This document shows, in pieces, positions 43,554 to 53,058 of a stretch of 53,058 nt of DNA. A program made the translations under genes and the position numbers. The stretch comes from an uncultured Pelagibacteraceae bacterium. Lineage in GTDB: Bacteria; Pseudomonadota; Alphaproteobacteria; Pelagibacterales; Pelagibacteraceae. The stretch covers positions 1 through 53,058 of the forward strand of contig CAJWPG010000006.1 in the NCBI GenBank assembly GCA_913045275.1. The letters run 5' to 3'. Numbering within the stretch: the stretch's first letter is position 1; every line of letters starts with the position of its first letter. The notes beneath the pieces are model-generated. The model was given only the letters and a program-made list of their open reading frames with translations, had not been told where the DNA came from and made no database searches.

Positions 43554-45583
43554 TATCCATTCGTTCCCGTTTTTTTAACATTTGTTATTAAATTTTTACA
43601 TTCAGTCATAGTTTTAGAGGCTCTGGCTATTGAATTAGAATGGTAATAATCTAAATCATCAATATAAATTTTTTCTTCAATAAATTTATATTTTGGAATA
43701 TTAAAATATTTTTTATCTTTATGTAAATTTAGATAATTTAGCATTGAGTTTGTCAACTCATCTTTATTAGAATATAAATGTTTTCTTTTTAATAAAGCTG
43801 ACAACTCATTAATAATTTGCCAATCTTCTTTTGCTTCTCCCGGAGGGTATGATGCTTTATATGCTTTTTGAATTTTTCCTTCTAAGCTTGTAAAATATCC
43901 ATCTTGTTCTGTGTAAGCTGCACCAGGTAAAATAATATCCGCCATATTAGCTCCTCGATCACCATGACTTCCTACATATATTATATATTCATTTTTTTTT
44001 TTAAATTTTAAGTTTTCTTGTCCAAATAAAAATATTACATCAATTTCATTATTTTTTATTCTTTCTAGAGTAATATTTTTTTCATTTTTTGAACTTAAAA
44101 TTTCAAGATCATATGATCCTACAGTGGATGCATTATTTGATAATATATTTAAAGCATTCCAATCTTTATTTATTTTATTATTTGCTGTTAAATATTTCTT
44201 TAATTCTTCAAAGATGTAAGATGCTGAATTTAATTTAAATATAGATTGGCCAATTATAAACATTGGTTTTTGTGATTTGTTAATTTTTTCAGATAATTTA
44301 TGTGTATTATTAACAATATCATTAATTGTTTTTGTAGAATTATCTAATAGTGAATAAGGATATGTAAGATCTCCTACTTCGCCTATAGAAAAAATATCAA
44401 TATTATTATTTATTTGAGCTTTTCTAATTCTTGAATTTAAAATAGTAGCTTCGTATCTTGGATTTGTTCCTATTAAAATAATAAGATCTGTTTCTTCAAT
44501 TCCTTCAATTTTTGAATTAAATATATAGTTGCTTCTATTACTTGAATTAACATAATAATTTTCAGTTCTCGAATCTAAATTTTTTGATTTAATAGTTTTT
44601 TCAAAAAATTCTTTAATTGCATATAATGTTTCCATGTTTGTCATATCGCCTGTAATACCTGCTATTTTATCTGAAGAAGTTTTTGAAATTTTCTCAAAAA
44701 TTTTATTATAAGTTTCTTTCCAAGAGATTTTTTCAAACTTGTTTTTTCTTTTTTCGTATGGAGTGTCTAATCTCTGATTTTTCAAACCATCACAAGCATG
44801 TCTTGTTTTATCTGAAATCCATTCTTCATTAATTTTTTCATTATTTCTAGGTAAAACCCTTTTTACTTCCCAACCGTATGTATCTATTCTAATATTAGAT
44901 CCTACAGCGTCCATAACATCGATAGTTTCAGTTTTTTTTAACTCCCACGGTCTAGCTTCGAAAACGTATGGCTTTGAGGTCAACGCACCAACAGGGCATA
45001 AATCAACTACATTAGCTGACATTTCTGACCTCATTGTTTGTTCAAGGTAAGTTGTGATCTGCATATTTTCACCTCTTCCAATTGCCCCTAGTTCTGGAAC
45101 TCCAGCTATTTCAGTTGCAAATCTTATACATCTAGTGCAATGAATACATCTAGTCATTTGAGTTTTTACCAATGGACCCATATATTTTTCGGGTACATGT
45201 CTTTTGTTTTCATTAAATCTTGATTTATCAATTCCATAAAACATAGATTGATCTTGCAAATCACATTCACCTCCTTGATCGCACACTGGACAATCAAGAG
45301 GATGATTTGCTAATAAAAATTCCATTACTCCTTTTCTAGATTTTTTTATTTTTTCAGTATTTGTTTTAATTACCATACCATCCACAGCCGGCATTGCGCA
45401 TGATGCTATAGGTTTAGGTGATTTTTCCATTTCCACTAAACACATTCGACAATTTCCTGCTATAGAAAGTTTTTCATGGTAGCAAAATCTTGGAATTTCG
45501 ACTCCTGCTTGTTCGCAAGCTTGGAGGACTGTTAAGCCTTCTTCTACTTCGATATCTATTTCATTAACTTTTAACTTAAGCAT
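43553..45583 (-). CDS. nuoG: NADH-quinone oxidoreductase subunit G
   Basis: NuoG is the large electron-transfer subunit. I prefer the ATG at 45583, which gives [16 protein letters not shown] and only an 8-bp overlap with nuoF; an earlier ATG at 45610 adds nine residues. The 676-residue protein has a [2Fe-2S] site (Cys34, Cys45, Cys48, Cys62), the His94/Cys98/Cys101/Cys107 [4Fe-4S] N5 site and the N4 site (Cys146, Cys149, Cys152, Cys196). A molybdopterin-oxidoreductase-like domain lacking an obvious cofactor follows. C-terminal motifs are [17 protein letters not shown] and LEGKIQ. Confidence 0.95.
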   Translation of the reverse strand: MLKLKVNEIDIEVEEGLTVLQACEQAGVEIPRFCYHEKLSIAGNCRMCLVEMEKSPKPIASCAMPAVDGMVIKTNTEKIKKSRKGVMEFLLANHPLDCPVCDQGGECDLQDQSMFYGIDKSRFNENKRHVPEKYMGPLVKTQMTRCIHCTRCIRFATEIAGVPELGAIGRGENMQITTYLEQTMRSEMSANVVDLCPVGALTSKPYVFEARPWELKKTETIDVMDAVGSNIRIDTYGWEVKRVLPRNNEKINEEWISDKTRHACDGLKNQRLDTPYEKRKNKFEKISWKETYNKIFEKISKTSSDKIAGITGDMTNMETLYAIKEFFEKTIKSKNLDSRTENYYVNSSNRSNYIFNSKIEGIEETDLIILIGTNPRYEATILNSRIRKAQINNNIDIFSIGEVGDLTYPYSLLDNSTKTINDIVNNTHKLSEKINKSQKPMFIIGQSIFKLNSASYIFEELKKYLTANNKINKDWNALNILSNNASTVGSYDLEILSSKNEKNITLERIKNNEIDVIFLFGQENLKFKKKNEYIIYVGSHGDRGANMADIILPGAAYTEQDGYFTSLEGKIQKAYKASYPPGEAKEDWQIINELSALLKRKHLYSNKDELTNSMLNYLNLHKDKKYFNIPKYKFIEEKIYIDDLDYYHSNSIARASKTMTECKNLITNVKKTGTNG

Positions 45584-46907
45584 TTTCTTTTTCCAAAAGA
45601 TGTTGATCAACTAAATAAGGAACATTTTTTTGTTTTTTAATTACAGGATCAAATTTATTCCTTTCAAATATTTCATCTCTAAAATTTCTTAATAAGGCTT
45701 GAATTGGCCAAGCAGATCCTTCTCCAAATGCACATATAGTATGACCTTCTATTTGTTTTGTAACATCCATTAACATATCCACTTCATCTCTAGTTGCTTC
45801 ACCTTTTGCCATTCTTTCAAGCATTCTCCACATCCAACCTGCTCCTTCTCTGCAAGGAGTGCATTGACCACAGCTTTCATGTTTATAGAATCTGGCGATT
45901 CTAGCCATACACTTAATTATATCCTGATCATTATTAATAACGACTATACCTGCGGTTCCAAGTCCTGTTTTATTTTCTACACAATCATCAAAATCCATTT
46001 TAATAGTATCGCATTTACTTTTTGGTAATAATGGCATTGAAGAACCTCCTGGTATTACAGCTTTCAAATTGTCCCATCCTCCAACAACACCACCTGCATG
46101 TTTTTGAATTAATTCTTTTAAAGTAATTCCCATCTCTTCTTCTACGTTACACGGGTTATTTACATTACCGGATATGCAATATATTTTTGTTCCAGTATTT
46201 TTTGGTCTTCCTAATGAAGCAAACCATTTCGCACCTCTTCTTAAAATAGTAGGAACTACTGAAATTGTTTCAACATTATTAATTATTGTTGGACATCCAT
46301 ATAAACCAATCAATGCTGGAAATGGCGGTTTTAACCTTGGCTGCCCTTTTTTTCCTTCTATACTTTCTAAGAGAGCTGTTTCTTCGCCACATATATAAGC
46401 TCCCGCTCCATAGTGGATATAAATATCAAAATCCCAATCTGTACCAGATGCATTTTTTCCTAATAAACCATTTTCATAAGCTTCATCTATTGCATTTTTA
46501 AGTTTTTGTCCTTCATTATAATATTCACCTCTTATGTAGATATAACAAGCGTGAGCATTAACAGCATATGAAGCTATCAAGCATCCTTCGATTAATTTAT
46601 GGGGTTCGAACCTTAAGATGTCTCTATCTTTACACGTTCCTGGTTCAGATTCATCAGCATTAATTACAAGATAATGAGGTCTTGAACCTATTTCTTTTGG
46701 AGCAAATGACCATTTTAGTCCAGTTGGAAAACCAGCTCCGCCTCTTCCACGAAGTTCTGAAGATTTAATTTCATTTATTATCCAGTTTCTTCCTTTTTCA
46801 CATATTTCTTTTGTGTCTTTCCAATCTCCTCTGTTTTTCGCTGAGCTAAAATCTGCTCCAAGATCATTATACAAATTTTGAAATATTCGATCTTTGTCTT
46901 CAAGCAT
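45576..46907 (-). CDS. nuoF: NADH-quinone oxidoreductase subunit F
   Basis: NuoF binds NADH and FMN and holds cluster N3, so it is the electron entry point. The 443-residue protein has the FMN loop [15 protein letters not shown] (residues 54-68), the NADH-binding [25 protein letters not shown], and the N3 cysteines in [12 protein letters not shown] plus a later Cys in HTICAFGEG. It overlaps nuoE by 8 bp and nuoG by 8 bp. Confidence 0.97.
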   Translation of the reverse strand: MLEDKDRIFQNLYNDLGADFSSAKNRGDWKDTKEICEKGRNWIINEIKSSELRGRGGAGFPTGLKWSFAPKEIGSRPHYLVINADESEPGTCKDRDILRFEPHKLIEGCLIASYAVNAHACYIYIRGEYYNEGQKLKNAIDEAYENGLLGKNASGTDWDFDIYIHYGAGAYICGEETALLESIEGKKGQPRLKPPFPALIGLYGCPTIINNVETISVVPTILRRGAKWFASLGRPKNTGTKIYCISGNVNNPCNVEEEMGITLKELIQKHAGGVVGGWDNLKAVIPGGSSMPLLPKSKCDTIKMDFDDCVENKTGLGTAGIVVINNDQDIIKCMARIARFYKHESCGQCTPCREGAGWMWRMLERMAKGEATRDEVDMLMDVTKQIEGHTICAFGEGSAWPIQALLRNFRDEIFERNKFDPVIKKQKNVPYLVDQHLLEKENA

Positions 46908-47508
46908 TTTTGTTTCCTAATAAAGTTTTTCTTATGTTTTCTGGTTCTGAACTTGTTCTGCCTCTATAAGAACCTGGTTTAGGTGTTTCATTTACGTTAA
47001 TTTTATCAATTATTTTTTCTAATTTTTCAGGATCTAAATCTTCAAAATAATTTTCATTAATTTGTATCATTGGAGCATTAACACACGCACCTAGACATTC
47101 CACTTCCATCCAAGATGATTTTCCATTTTTGGAAATCTTGCTTTCATTTTTTGAAATTTTCTTTTTACATACGTCTACTAATTTGTAAGCACCTCTAATC
47201 ATACACGGTGTTGTTGTACAAATTTGAAAAAAATAATCACCAACAGGTGCTAGATTATACATTGTATAAAAAGTAGCTACTTCGTAAACTTTTATATAAG
47301 GCATGGTTAAAAACTTAGCTATATATTTCATGGCTGCTAATGGTACCCAATTATTGTTCTGTCTTTGAGAAATATACAAAAGAGCCATTACAGCACTTTG
47401 TTGTTTTCCTTCAGGATAATTTGAAATAATTTTTTTTGCTAGCTCAAGATTTTTTTTGTTAAATTCAAATTTGTCAGGTTGTTCTTTAGCTATTTTTTTA
47501 AAACTCAT
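46900..47508 (-). CDS. nuoE: NADH-quinone oxidoreductase subunit E
   Basis: NuoE holds the [2Fe-2S] cluster N1a. The 202-residue thioredoxin-like protein has the four ligands Cys97 and Cys102 (CTTTPC) and Cys138 and Cys142 ([10 protein letters not shown]). The N-terminal helical part includes [20 protein letters not shown] and [12 protein letters not shown]. The C-terminal [14 protein letters not shown] tail is a feature of alphaproteobacterial and mitochondrial homologues. It overlaps nuoD by 4 bp and nuoF by 8 bp. Confidence 0.96.
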   Translation of the reverse strand: MSFKKIAKEQPDKFEFNKKNLELAKKIISNYPEGKQQSAVMALLYISQRQNNNWVPLAAMKYIAKFLTMPYIKVYEVATFYTMYNLAPVGDYFFQICTTTPCMIRGAYKLVDVCKKKISKNESKISKNGKSSWMEVECLGACVNAPMIQINENYFEDLDPEKLEKIIDKINVNETPKPGSYRGRTSSEPENIRKTLLGNKNA

Positions 47509-48680
47509 CGATCAACCTCACCAAAAACAATATCCATTGATCCAAGCACAGCAGGAACATCTGCCAACATATGTCCTTTAATTAAGTAATCCATAGCTTG
47601 TAAATGTGAAAATCCTGGAGCTCTAATCTTACATTTGTATGGTTTGTTTGAGCCATCGGAAACCAAGTATATACCAAACTCCCCCTTTGGGGCTTCTACT
47701 GCAGTATAGATTTCATCTTTGTCAACTCTATATCCTTCAGTAAATAGTTTAAAATGATGGATTAAAGCTTCCATGGATTGTTTTATTTCTTTTTTTTTTG
47801 GAGGACTTATTTTTCCATCTTCAGTTTTAATTGGTCCTTTGGGTAAATTTATTAAACATTGATTAATTATGTTTACACTTTCTCTCATTTCTTCAATTCT
47901 ACATAGATATCGATCATAACAATCGCCATTTTTACCTATAGGAATTTTAAATTTTACTTGTTCGTAACAATCGTATGGTTGAGATTTTCTTAAGTCCCAA
48001 GCTACACCAGATCCTCTAAGCATCACTCCAGAAAATGAATAATCTAAAGCATCTTGTTTAGATACAATACCGATATCAACATTTCTTTGTTTGAAAATTC
48101 TATTATCAGTTAATAAAGTTTCAAGATCATCAATAATTTTCGGAAATTTTATACAAAAATCAGAAATGTCATTATCAAGACCTGTAGGCAAGTCTTGATA
48201 TACGCCACCAGGTCTAAAATAATTAGCATGCAATCTCGATCCTGAAACTCTTTCATAAAATCCCATTAGCGTTTCTCTTTCTTCAAAACCCCAAAGTGTT
48301 GGAGTTAAAGCACCAACATCCATTGCTTGAGTTGTAACATTTAATATGTGGCTAAGTATTCTTCCTATTTCACAAAAAATTACTCTTATAAATTGAGCTC
48401 TTAAAGGAACTTTTATTTTTAAAATTTTTTCTATTGCTAATGCAAACGCATGTTCTTGGTTCATGGGTGCGACGTAATCAAGTCTATCAAAATAAGGAAT
48501 TGCTTGTGAATATGTTTTATGTTCAATCAGTTTTTCTGTTCCTCTATGCAACAATCCTATATGTGGGTCAGCTTTTTCAACTACTTCACCATCTAATTGT
48601 AATATTAATCTTAAAACTCCATGCGCCGCTGGATGTTGTGGTCCAAAATTAAGATTTAATTTTTTTGTTTCTTTTTTCAT
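47505..48680 (-). CDS. nuoD: NADH-quinone oxidoreductase subunit D
   Basis: NuoD forms the quinone-reduction site with NuoB and descends from the hydrogenase large subunit. The 391-residue protein starts with the conserved [16 protein letters not shown] (quinone-site histidine) and continues with [44 protein letters not shown] and [18 protein letters not shown]. The C-terminus [12 protein letters not shown] is the family ending. It is separate from nuoC and overlaps it by one base. Confidence 0.97.
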   Translation of the reverse strand: MKKETKKLNLNFGPQHPAAHGVLRLILQLDGEVVEKADPHIGLLHRGTEKLIEHKTYSQAIPYFDRLDYVAPMNQEHAFALAIEKILKIKVPLRAQFIRVIFCEIGRILSHILNVTTQAMDVGALTPTLWGFEERETLMGFYERVSGSRLHANYFRPGGVYQDLPTGLDNDISDFCIKFPKIIDDLETLLTDNRIFKQRNVDIGIVSKQDALDYSFSGVMLRGSGVAWDLRKSQPYDCYEQVKFKIPIGKNGDCYDRYLCRIEEMRESVNIINQCLINLPKGPIKTEDGKISPPKKKEIKQSMEALIHHFKLFTEGYRVDKDEIYTAVEAPKGEFGIYLVSDGSNKPYKCKIRAPGFSHLQAMDYLIKGHMLADVPAVLGSMDIVFGEVDR

Positions 48681-49270
48681 TAATCTTTTGATTGATCTTT
48701 AATATATTTAGTTCCTTCCCAAGGGCTTTCATAATCAAAATTTCTATAATTTTGTTCCAATTTAACTTTTTCATAGATAACTTTTTTTTCATCTTCACTA
48801 TATCGAACTTCATTATAGCCTGTTAAAGGAAAATCTTTTCTTAGAGGATAACCTTTAAAATTATAGTCTGTAAGTATTCTTCTTAAATCAGGATGATTAT
48901 TAAATTCAATGCCATACATATCAAAAACTTCTCTTTCCATCCAATTGGCAGAAGGGAAAATTGAAGTTAAAGATGTAACGAATTCATTTTCTTTAATAAA
49001 TAAATTAAGAATTAATCTTTGATTTTTTTCATGACTTAAAAAAAGATATACCATTTTAAATCTTCTATCTTTTTCAGGATAATCTACAGCTGTTATATCT
49101 ATTAATTGATTAAATTTTGTATTTGAATTAGTTTTTAAAAATAAAATAACATCTAATAAATCTTTATCATTTATTGATAGATAAATTTGATTATGATTTA
49201 TTTTTGAACTTAATACTTTGGTAGTAAGTTCCGAATTAATTTTTTTTTCAAGATCTTCTAAATTTTTCAT
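48680..49270 (-). CDS. nuoC: NADH-quinone oxidoreductase subunit C
   Basis: NuoC is a structural subunit of the peripheral arm. The 196-residue protein has the 30-kDa-subunit signature [20 protein letters not shown], then [20 protein letters not shown]. It ends with an ESPWEGTKY motif. The N-terminal half is more divergent. It lies 6 bp after nuoB and overlaps nuoD by one base; it is not fused to nuoD as in E. coli. Confidence 0.96.
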   Translation of the reverse strand: MKNLEDLEKKINSELTTKVLSSKINHNQIYLSINDKDLLDVILFLKTNSNTKFNQLIDITAVDYPEKDRRFKMVYLFLSHEKNQRLILNLFIKENEFVTSLTSIFPSANWMEREVFDMYGIEFNNHPDLRRILTDYNFKGYPLRKDFPLTGYNEVRYSEDEKKVIYEKVKLEQNYRNFDYESPWEGTKYIKDQSKD

Positions 49271-49276
49271 TATCTT

Positions 49277-49798
49277 TTATCTATCAAAAGAACCTTTGTT
49301 TCTAATTTTTTTTTGCAATTGCATTATCCCATAAAGCAAAGCTTCTGCAGAAGGTGGGCATCCAGGAACATAAATATCAACAGGTACAACTCTATCGCAT
49401 CCCCTCACCACTGAATAAGAATAATGATAGTAACCTCCCCCGTTCGCACAACTGCCCATAGATATTACGTATCTTGGTTCTGGCATTTGATCATAAACTT
49501 TTCTTAGAGCTGGAGCCATTTTATTTGTTAAAGTGCCTGCAACTATCATAACATCAGATTGTCTAGGAGATGCTCTGGGCGCTGCTCCAAACCTCTCAAG
49601 GTCATATCTTGGCATTGATGTATGCATCATTTCAACTGCACAACATGCCAAGCCGAATGTCATCCAATGTAGAGATCCAGCTCTTGACCAATTAATTAGA
49701 TTTTCCAATGATGTTGTTATGAAACCATTATCACTAAAATTTTGAGATAATTGTTTAAACTCTTCTGGAATTTTTTCATTTTTATTTTCTAAATTCAT
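49277..49798 (-). CDS. nuoB: NADH-quinone oxidoreductase subunit B
   Basis: NuoB carries the terminal [4Fe-4S] cluster N2 that reduces quinone. The 173-residue protein has the unusual tandem cysteines Cys52-Cys53 in [12 protein letters not shown], plus Cys117 in [16 protein letters not shown] and Cys147 in [11 protein letters not shown]. The arginine-rich [15 protein letters not shown] segment is also conserved. The N-terminus lacks a clear membrane anchor. It is 1 bp after nuoA. Confidence 0.97.
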   Translation of the reverse strand: MNLENKNEKIPEEFKQLSQNFSDNGFITTSLENLINWSRAGSLHWMTFGLACCAVEMMHTSMPRYDLERFGAAPRASPRQSDVMIVAGTLTNKMAPALRKVYDQMPEPRYVISMGSCANGGGYYHYSYSVVRGCDRVVPVDIYVPGCPPSAEALLYGIMQLQKKIRNKGSFDR

Positions 49799-49799
49799 A

Positions 49800-50168
49800 T
49801 TACTCCCAATCTAAAGCGCCTTTTTTCCATTCATAAATAAAACCAATTGTTAATATAAATAAAAAAATCATCATAGAAACGAAGCCAAATAAACCTATTT
49901 GTCCAAGTGAGATTGCCCAAGGAAATAAAAAAGCTATCTCTAAATCAAAAATAATAAATAGAATTGCAACTAAATAAAATCTCACATCAAATTCCATTCT
50001 TGAATCATTAAATGGTTCAAATCCACATTCATAAGCAGAGAGTTTTTCTGGATCTGGTTTTTTTGGTGATGCCAAATAATTTATTGCTACAAAAAAGATA
50101 CTCAACCCAAGTGCTATTATCAAAAATAGAATTATAGGTAGATAATCTTTTAAAAAATCCTCAAGCAT
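49800..50168 (-). CDS. nuoA: NADH-quinone oxidoreductase subunit A
   Basis: NuoA is a three-helix membrane subunit at the junction of the arms. The 122-residue protein has helix 1 at about residues 9-31, the conserved loop [23 protein letters not shown] (including the loop cysteine), then [23 protein letters not shown] with conserved acidic residues, and a C-terminal WKKGALDWE. It is the first gene of the 14-gene operon, 79 bp downstream of tRNA-Asp, with a probable promoter in that gap. Confidence 0.96.
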   Translation of the reverse strand: MLEDFLKDYLPIILFLIIALGLSIFFVAINYLASPKKPDPEKLSAYECGFEPFNDSRMEFDVRFYLVAILFIIFDLEIAFLFPWAISLGQIGLFGFVSMMIFLFILTIGFIYEWKKGALDWE

Positions 50169-50187
50169 TTGAATCTATATACCAGCT

Positions 50188-50218
50188 ATTATAACATCTA
50201 AAAGAGCAGATAAGTCAC
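50188..50218 (-). promoter_or_regulatory. Candidate promoter of the nuo operon
   Basis: On the minus strand a perfect TATAAT lies at 50193-50188 and a GTGACT, sharing the TGAC core of TTGACA, at 50218-50213. The spacing is 19 bp, somewhat long. Transcription would begin about 10-15 bp before the nuoA ATG, giving a very short leader. It is a by-eye match in AT-rich DNA, supported by its place in the only gap before the operon. Confidence 0.35.
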
Positions 50219-50247
50219 ATATATTATGTATTTTCTAATTCAAAAGA

Positions 50248-50324
50248 TGGCGGGAGTGAAGGGACTCGAACCCTCGGCCCCGTGCGTGACAGGCACGTGC
50301 TCTAACCAACTGAGCTACACCCCC
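50248..50324 (-). tRNA. tRNA-Asp (anticodon GTC)
   Basis: Read on the minus strand, the sequence starts GGGGGTGTAGCTCAG and folds into a standard cloverleaf. A 7-bp acceptor stem (one G-U pair) is followed by a D-arm with AGCTCAGTTGGTTAGAGC and an anticodon stem CGTGC/GCACG enclosing loop CTGTCAC, so the anticodon is GTC for aspartate. The T-arm contains GGTTCGAGTCC. Discriminator G and the CCA end are encoded (TGG at 50248-50250). It lies 6 bp downstream of tRNA-Val, so the two are probably cotranscribed. Confidence 0.97.
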
Positions 50325-50330
50325 TAATTT

Positions 50331-50406
50331 TGGTGGGCAGTAAAGGACTCGAACCTTTGACCCCCTCGGTGTAAACGAGATGCTCTACCAACTGAGCTAA
50401 CCGCCC
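50331..50406 (-). tRNA. tRNA-Val (anticodon TAC)
   Basis: On the minus strand the gene starts GGGCGGTTAGCTCAG. The D-arm AGCTCAGTTGGTAGAGC is followed by anticodon stem TCTCG/CGAGG (last pair G-G-type wobble tolerated at the outer edge) around loop TTTACAC, giving anticodon TAC for valine. The T-arm is AAAGGTTCGAGTCCTTT, and the CCA end is encoded at 50331-50333. It sits 48 bp downstream of lon. The lon/tRNA-Val/tRNA-Asp/nuoA order is familiar from other alphaproteobacteria. Confidence 0.97.
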
Positions 50407-50454
50407 AAAATCTTGGTACTAATACATCAACAAATTAATAATGTAAATTGTTTA

Positions 50455-52842
50455 TTACTGAATGCTAGCCTGAGATTTGTCGTCTTTTTTAGATTCAGAT
50501 ATTTTTTCTACTTCTGTCCATTCAACAGGTTTAAGTTCTTTTATTAAAGCTATTTTTATAACTTCGTCTGCACTTTCAACAGGAATAATTTTAATATCTT
50601 CTCTTACTTTTTTAGGAATATCTACTAGATCTTTTTCATTATCTTTAGGTATTAATACTTTTTTTACTCCGGCTCTATGGGCTGCTAATAATTTTTCTTT
50701 TAGTCCACCAATAGATAGTACTTGTCCAGTAACAGTTACTTCGCCTGTCATAGCAATCTCTCTATTAACAGGTATGTTTGTAATAGATGAAACTATTGAA
50801 GTTACCATTGCAATTCCAGCTGAAGGACCATCTTTGGGAGTTGCTCCTTCTGGAACATGAATATGAAAATCTTTTTTTTCAAAAATAGGAGGAATAATTC
50901 CATATTCTAAACTTTTTGATCTAACAAATGATTTTGCAGCTTTTACAGATTCCTGCATAACATCACCTAGTTTACCAGTAATTTGCATTCTTCCTTTTCC
51001 AGGCATATTAACTGTTTCAACTTTTAAAATTTCTCCTCCAAATTCTGTCCAAGCTAAGCCAATTACAATACCTATTTTGTCTTCTGCTTCTAATTCTCCA
51101 AATTTAAATTTTTTAACTCCCAAAAAGTTAGAAATATTTTTATCATTAACCTCTACACTTTTTTCTTCTTCATTAACTACCTTTTTAACCACTTTTCTAG
51201 TAATTTTAGAAATTTCTCTTTCTAAATTTCTAACACCTGACTCTCTAGTATAATTTCTAATTATCTCTTTAATTGTTCCATCTATTAAATTCAATTCTCC
51301 ATCTTTAATGCCGTTGTTTTTTATCTGTTTAGGTAATAAAAATTTATCGGCTATATTAATTTTTTCATCTTCTGTGTATCCAGGTATTCTAATAACTTCC
51401 ATTCTATCAAGTAAAGGTGGTAAAATATTAAGAGTGTTTGCCGTTGTTACAAACATTACATCTGACAAATCATAGTCAACTTCTAAATAATGATCATTGA
51501 ATGTAGTATTTTGTTCTGGGTCTAATGCTTCTAATAATGCTGAGGAAGGGTCTCCTCTATAATCATTTCCAACTTTATCTATTTCATCAAGTAAAAAAAG
51601 AGGATTTTTAGTTCCTGCTTTTTTCATCATTTGAATAATTTTACCAGGAAGCGAACCTATATAAGTTCTTCTATGACCTCTTATCTCAGCTTCATCTCTA
51701 ACTCCACCAAGTGACATTCTAATAAACTGTCTATTAGTAGCTTTGGCAATAGATTTTCCTAAAGAAGTTTTTCCTACTCCAGGAGGTCCTATCAAACATA
51801 AAATTGGACCTTTGATTTTTTCCATTCTTTTTTGAACGGCTAAAAATTCAATTATTCTTTCTTTAATTTTTTCTAAACCATAATGATCTTCATCAAGAAT
51901 TTTTAATGCTTTATTTAGATTAATATCTATCTTATCTTTTTTATACCAAGGAATATCTATCATCCAATCAAGGTAGTTTCTTACTACTGTTGCTTCAGCA
52001 GACATGGGACTCATGTTATTTAATTTTTTTAACTCTGACATACATTTTTTCTCAACTTCTTTTGGCATTTTTGATTTTTGAATTGATTTTTTTAAATTAG
52101 TTGTTTCATCTTTGCCATCTTCAATTTCTCCAAGTTCTTTTTGAATAGCTTTTAATTGTTCATTTAAATAATATTCTCTTTGAGTTTTCTCCATTTGAGT
52201 TTTGACTCTGCCACGGATTCTTTTTTCAACTCCAATAATACTTGTTTCATTTTCCATTATTTTAATAATGCTATTTAGTCTCTTTTTTACATCTAGAGTT
52301 TCAAATATCTGTTGTTTCTCTGAAATTGTACAATTTAAGTGAGATGCAATGTTATCTGCTATTTTAGAAGGATCTTTAAGTTGCTTAATATTGTTTATTG
52401 TCTCCGTAGAAATCTTTTTATTTATAGAAGTGAGTTTTTCCAATCTTCTGACTGCAGTTAATGCTAAAGGTAAAAGATCTTCATCTTTTATAAATGCTTC
52501 TTTTAGATATTCAAATGAACACGAGATAAATTTTTCATCATCTTTAAAATCGATAATTTTTACTCTTTTAATTCCTTCTACCAAAACTTTAACTGTTCCA
52601 TCTGGTAACTTCAATAACTGTAAAATATTACTCTCACAACCATAAGAAAACATATCATTCTTTTTAGGGTCGTCTACTTCTGAATTTTTTTGAGTAACAA
52701 GAACTATCTTCTTGTTTCCTTTCATGGTTTCGTTTAACGCAGTAATTGACTTATCTCTACCGACGAATAAAGGAATAACCATACTTGGAAATACAACAAT
52801 ATCTCTTAAGGGTAATAACGGTTGTGTAATTTTAACTTCCAT
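50455..52842 (-). CDS. lon: ATP-dependent protease Lon
   Basis: Lon degrades misfolded and short-lived regulatory proteins in the cytoplasm. The 795-residue protein has the N-terminal substrate-binding LON domain (LPLLPLRDIVVFPSMVIPL onward), a coiled central region (KTQMEKTQREYYLNEQLKAI), and an AAA+ module with Walker A GPPGVGKTS and Walker B-type FLLDEIDKVG. The C-terminal protease domain has the Ser674 (DGPSAG) and Lys717 (GGLKEKLLAAHRAG) dyad. It follows clpX with 61 bp between; a TATAAT-like box at 52863-52858 on its strand may be its promoter. Confidence 0.98.
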   Translation of the reverse strand: MEVKITQPLLPLRDIVVFPSMVIPLFVGRDKSITALNETMKGNKKIVLVTQKNSEVDDPKKNDMFSYGCESNILQLLKLPDGTVKVLVEGIKRVKIIDFKDDEKFISCSFEYLKEAFIKDEDLLPLALTAVRRLEKLTSINKKISTETINNIKQLKDPSKIADNIASHLNCTISEKQQIFETLDVKKRLNSIIKIMENETSIIGVEKRIRGRVKTQMEKTQREYYLNEQLKAIQKELGEIEDGKDETTNLKKSIQKSKMPKEVEKKCMSELKKLNNMSPMSAEATVVRNYLDWMIDIPWYKKDKIDINLNKALKILDEDHYGLEKIKERIIEFLAVQKRMEKIKGPILCLIGPPGVGKTSLGKSIAKATNRQFIRMSLGGVRDEAEIRGHRRTYIGSLPGKIIQMMKKAGTKNPLFLLDEIDKVGNDYRGDPSSALLEALDPEQNTTFNDHYLEVDYDLSDVMFVTTANTLNILPPLLDRMEVIRIPGYTEDEKINIADKFLLPKQIKNNGIKDGELNLIDGTIKEIIRNYTRESGVRNLEREISKITRKVVKKVVNEEEKSVEVNDKNISNFLGVKKFKFGELEAEDKIGIVIGLAWTEFGGEILKVETVNMPGKGRMQITGKLGDVMQESVKAAKSFVRSKSLEYGIIPPIFEKKDFHIHVPEGATPKDGPSAGIAMVTSIVSSITNIPVNREIAMTGEVTVTGQVLSIGGLKEKLLAAHRAGVKKVLIPKDNEKDLVDIPKKVREDIKIIPVESADEVIKIALIKELKPVEWTEVEKISESKKDDKSQASIQ

Positions 52843-52857
52843 GTGACAAATATGGTT

Positions 52858-52863
52858 ATTATA
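52858..52863 (-). promoter_or_regulatory. Possible -10 box for lon
   Basis: The minus strand reads TATAAT here, 16-21 bp upstream of the lon ATG in the 61-bp clpX-lon gap. No good -35 is visible at 16-18 bp spacing, and no heat-shock-type -35 is evident either. It is a weak call in AT-rich DNA. Confidence 0.25.
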
Positions 52864-52903
52864 ATCTATATTGCAATAGAAAATAAAACCTTATTAACTG
52901 TTT

Positions 52904-53058
52904 TTATGCGACTGAAGTTTTATCTAGTTTTGCTTTGTTCTTAGAATGTACGATTATAGGCTGAGAAGTTCCTTTTACTGCGCCTGTATCAATAATTATT
53001 TCTTCTATGTTTTCTTGACTTGGTAAATCAAACATAGTTTTTAGCAATATATTTTCAA
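52904..53058 (-). CDS. clpX: ATP-dependent Clp protease ATP-binding subunit ClpX, C-terminal end
   Basis: Only the last 50 codons and a partial codon are in the window; the rest lies beyond the right edge. The translation contains ENILLKTMFDLPSQENIEE and GAVKGTSQPIIVHSKN and ends LDKTSVA before TAA (52904-52906). This matches the C-terminal subdomain of ClpX, the unfoldase that feeds proteins to ClpP. Position directly upstream of lon in the same direction is the standard clpP-clpX-lon order, which supports the call despite the short fragment. Confidence 0.88.
   Translation of the reverse strand, partial: ENILLKTMFDLPSQENIEEIIIDTGAVKGTSQPIIVHSKNKAKLDKTSVA

Noticed and set aside
50477-50860. 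127-residue open frame on the plus strand inside lon
   Set aside because: It is antisense to the conserved Lon protease domain; the Ser/Thr-rich translation is typical of a shadow frame.
1-53058. Mobile elements, prophage, CRISPR arrays or a novel accessory system
   Set aside because: Every gene belongs to a known housekeeping family in near-ancestral order. No repeats of CRISPR type, transposase, integrase or unexplained gene cluster was seen on either strand.

Overview
The window is a compact, strongly AT-rich stretch of an alphaproteobacterial chromosome. Gene content and order are those of the conserved alphaproteobacterial housekeeping backbone. The AT bias, Lys/Asn/Ile-rich proteins, near-absence of intergenic DNA and many 1-20 bp gene overlaps suggest a streamlined marine lineage, most likely SAR11/Pelagibacterales or a similar group. 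That assignment is inference. There is no plasmid, phage, IS element, CRISPR array, toxin island or other accessory block, and no gap longer than 130 bp between genes.

Layout. (1) 3-904, plus strand: the end of pgpA, then pncC (cinA C-terminal type). (2) 887-7359, minus strand, read from right to left: tpiA, secG, pyrG, kdsA, eno, ftsB, lipA, ratA-like. (3) 7422-14827, plus strand: a ppiD/surA-like periplasmic chaperone, trpE-trpG-trpD-trpC, lexA with a clear LexA box, and gltX. (4) 14810-26502, minus strand: rpsB (with a structured 5' leader), tsf, frr, uppS, cdsA, dxr, bamA, ompH/skp, lpxD, fabZ, lpxA, lpxI, lpxB. This run covers translation factors, isoprenoid and phospholipid precursors, outer-membrane protein assembly and lipid A. 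(5) 26627-33236, minus strand: proS, lolC/E, lolD, dnaE. (6) 33367-50168, minus strand: the full 14-gene complex I operon nuoA-N, then birA, coaX and RNase J. (7) 50248-53058, minus strand: tRNA-Asp(GTC), tRNA-Val(TAC), lon, and the 3' end of clpX.

The genes form classic functional neighbourhoods: glycolysis and CTP/Kdo supply, tryptophan synthesis, envelope biogenesis, and respiratory NADH oxidation. Compared with the order I know from larger alphaproteobacterial genomes, the backbone is collinear but pruned. Partners usually found between these genes (pdhABC/lpd, moaC/moeA, comEC, gltA, rseP, pyrH, hupB) are missing at their expected places, and the flanking genes often abut or overlap.

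I did not find an undescribed multi-gene system. The points most worth a second look are the rpsB leader, which may form a pseudoknot; hairpins abutting the pyrG and lpxA start codons; unusual residues in conserved active-site motifs of the neighbouring uppS and cdsA; a minimal BirA; and the pruned junctions.
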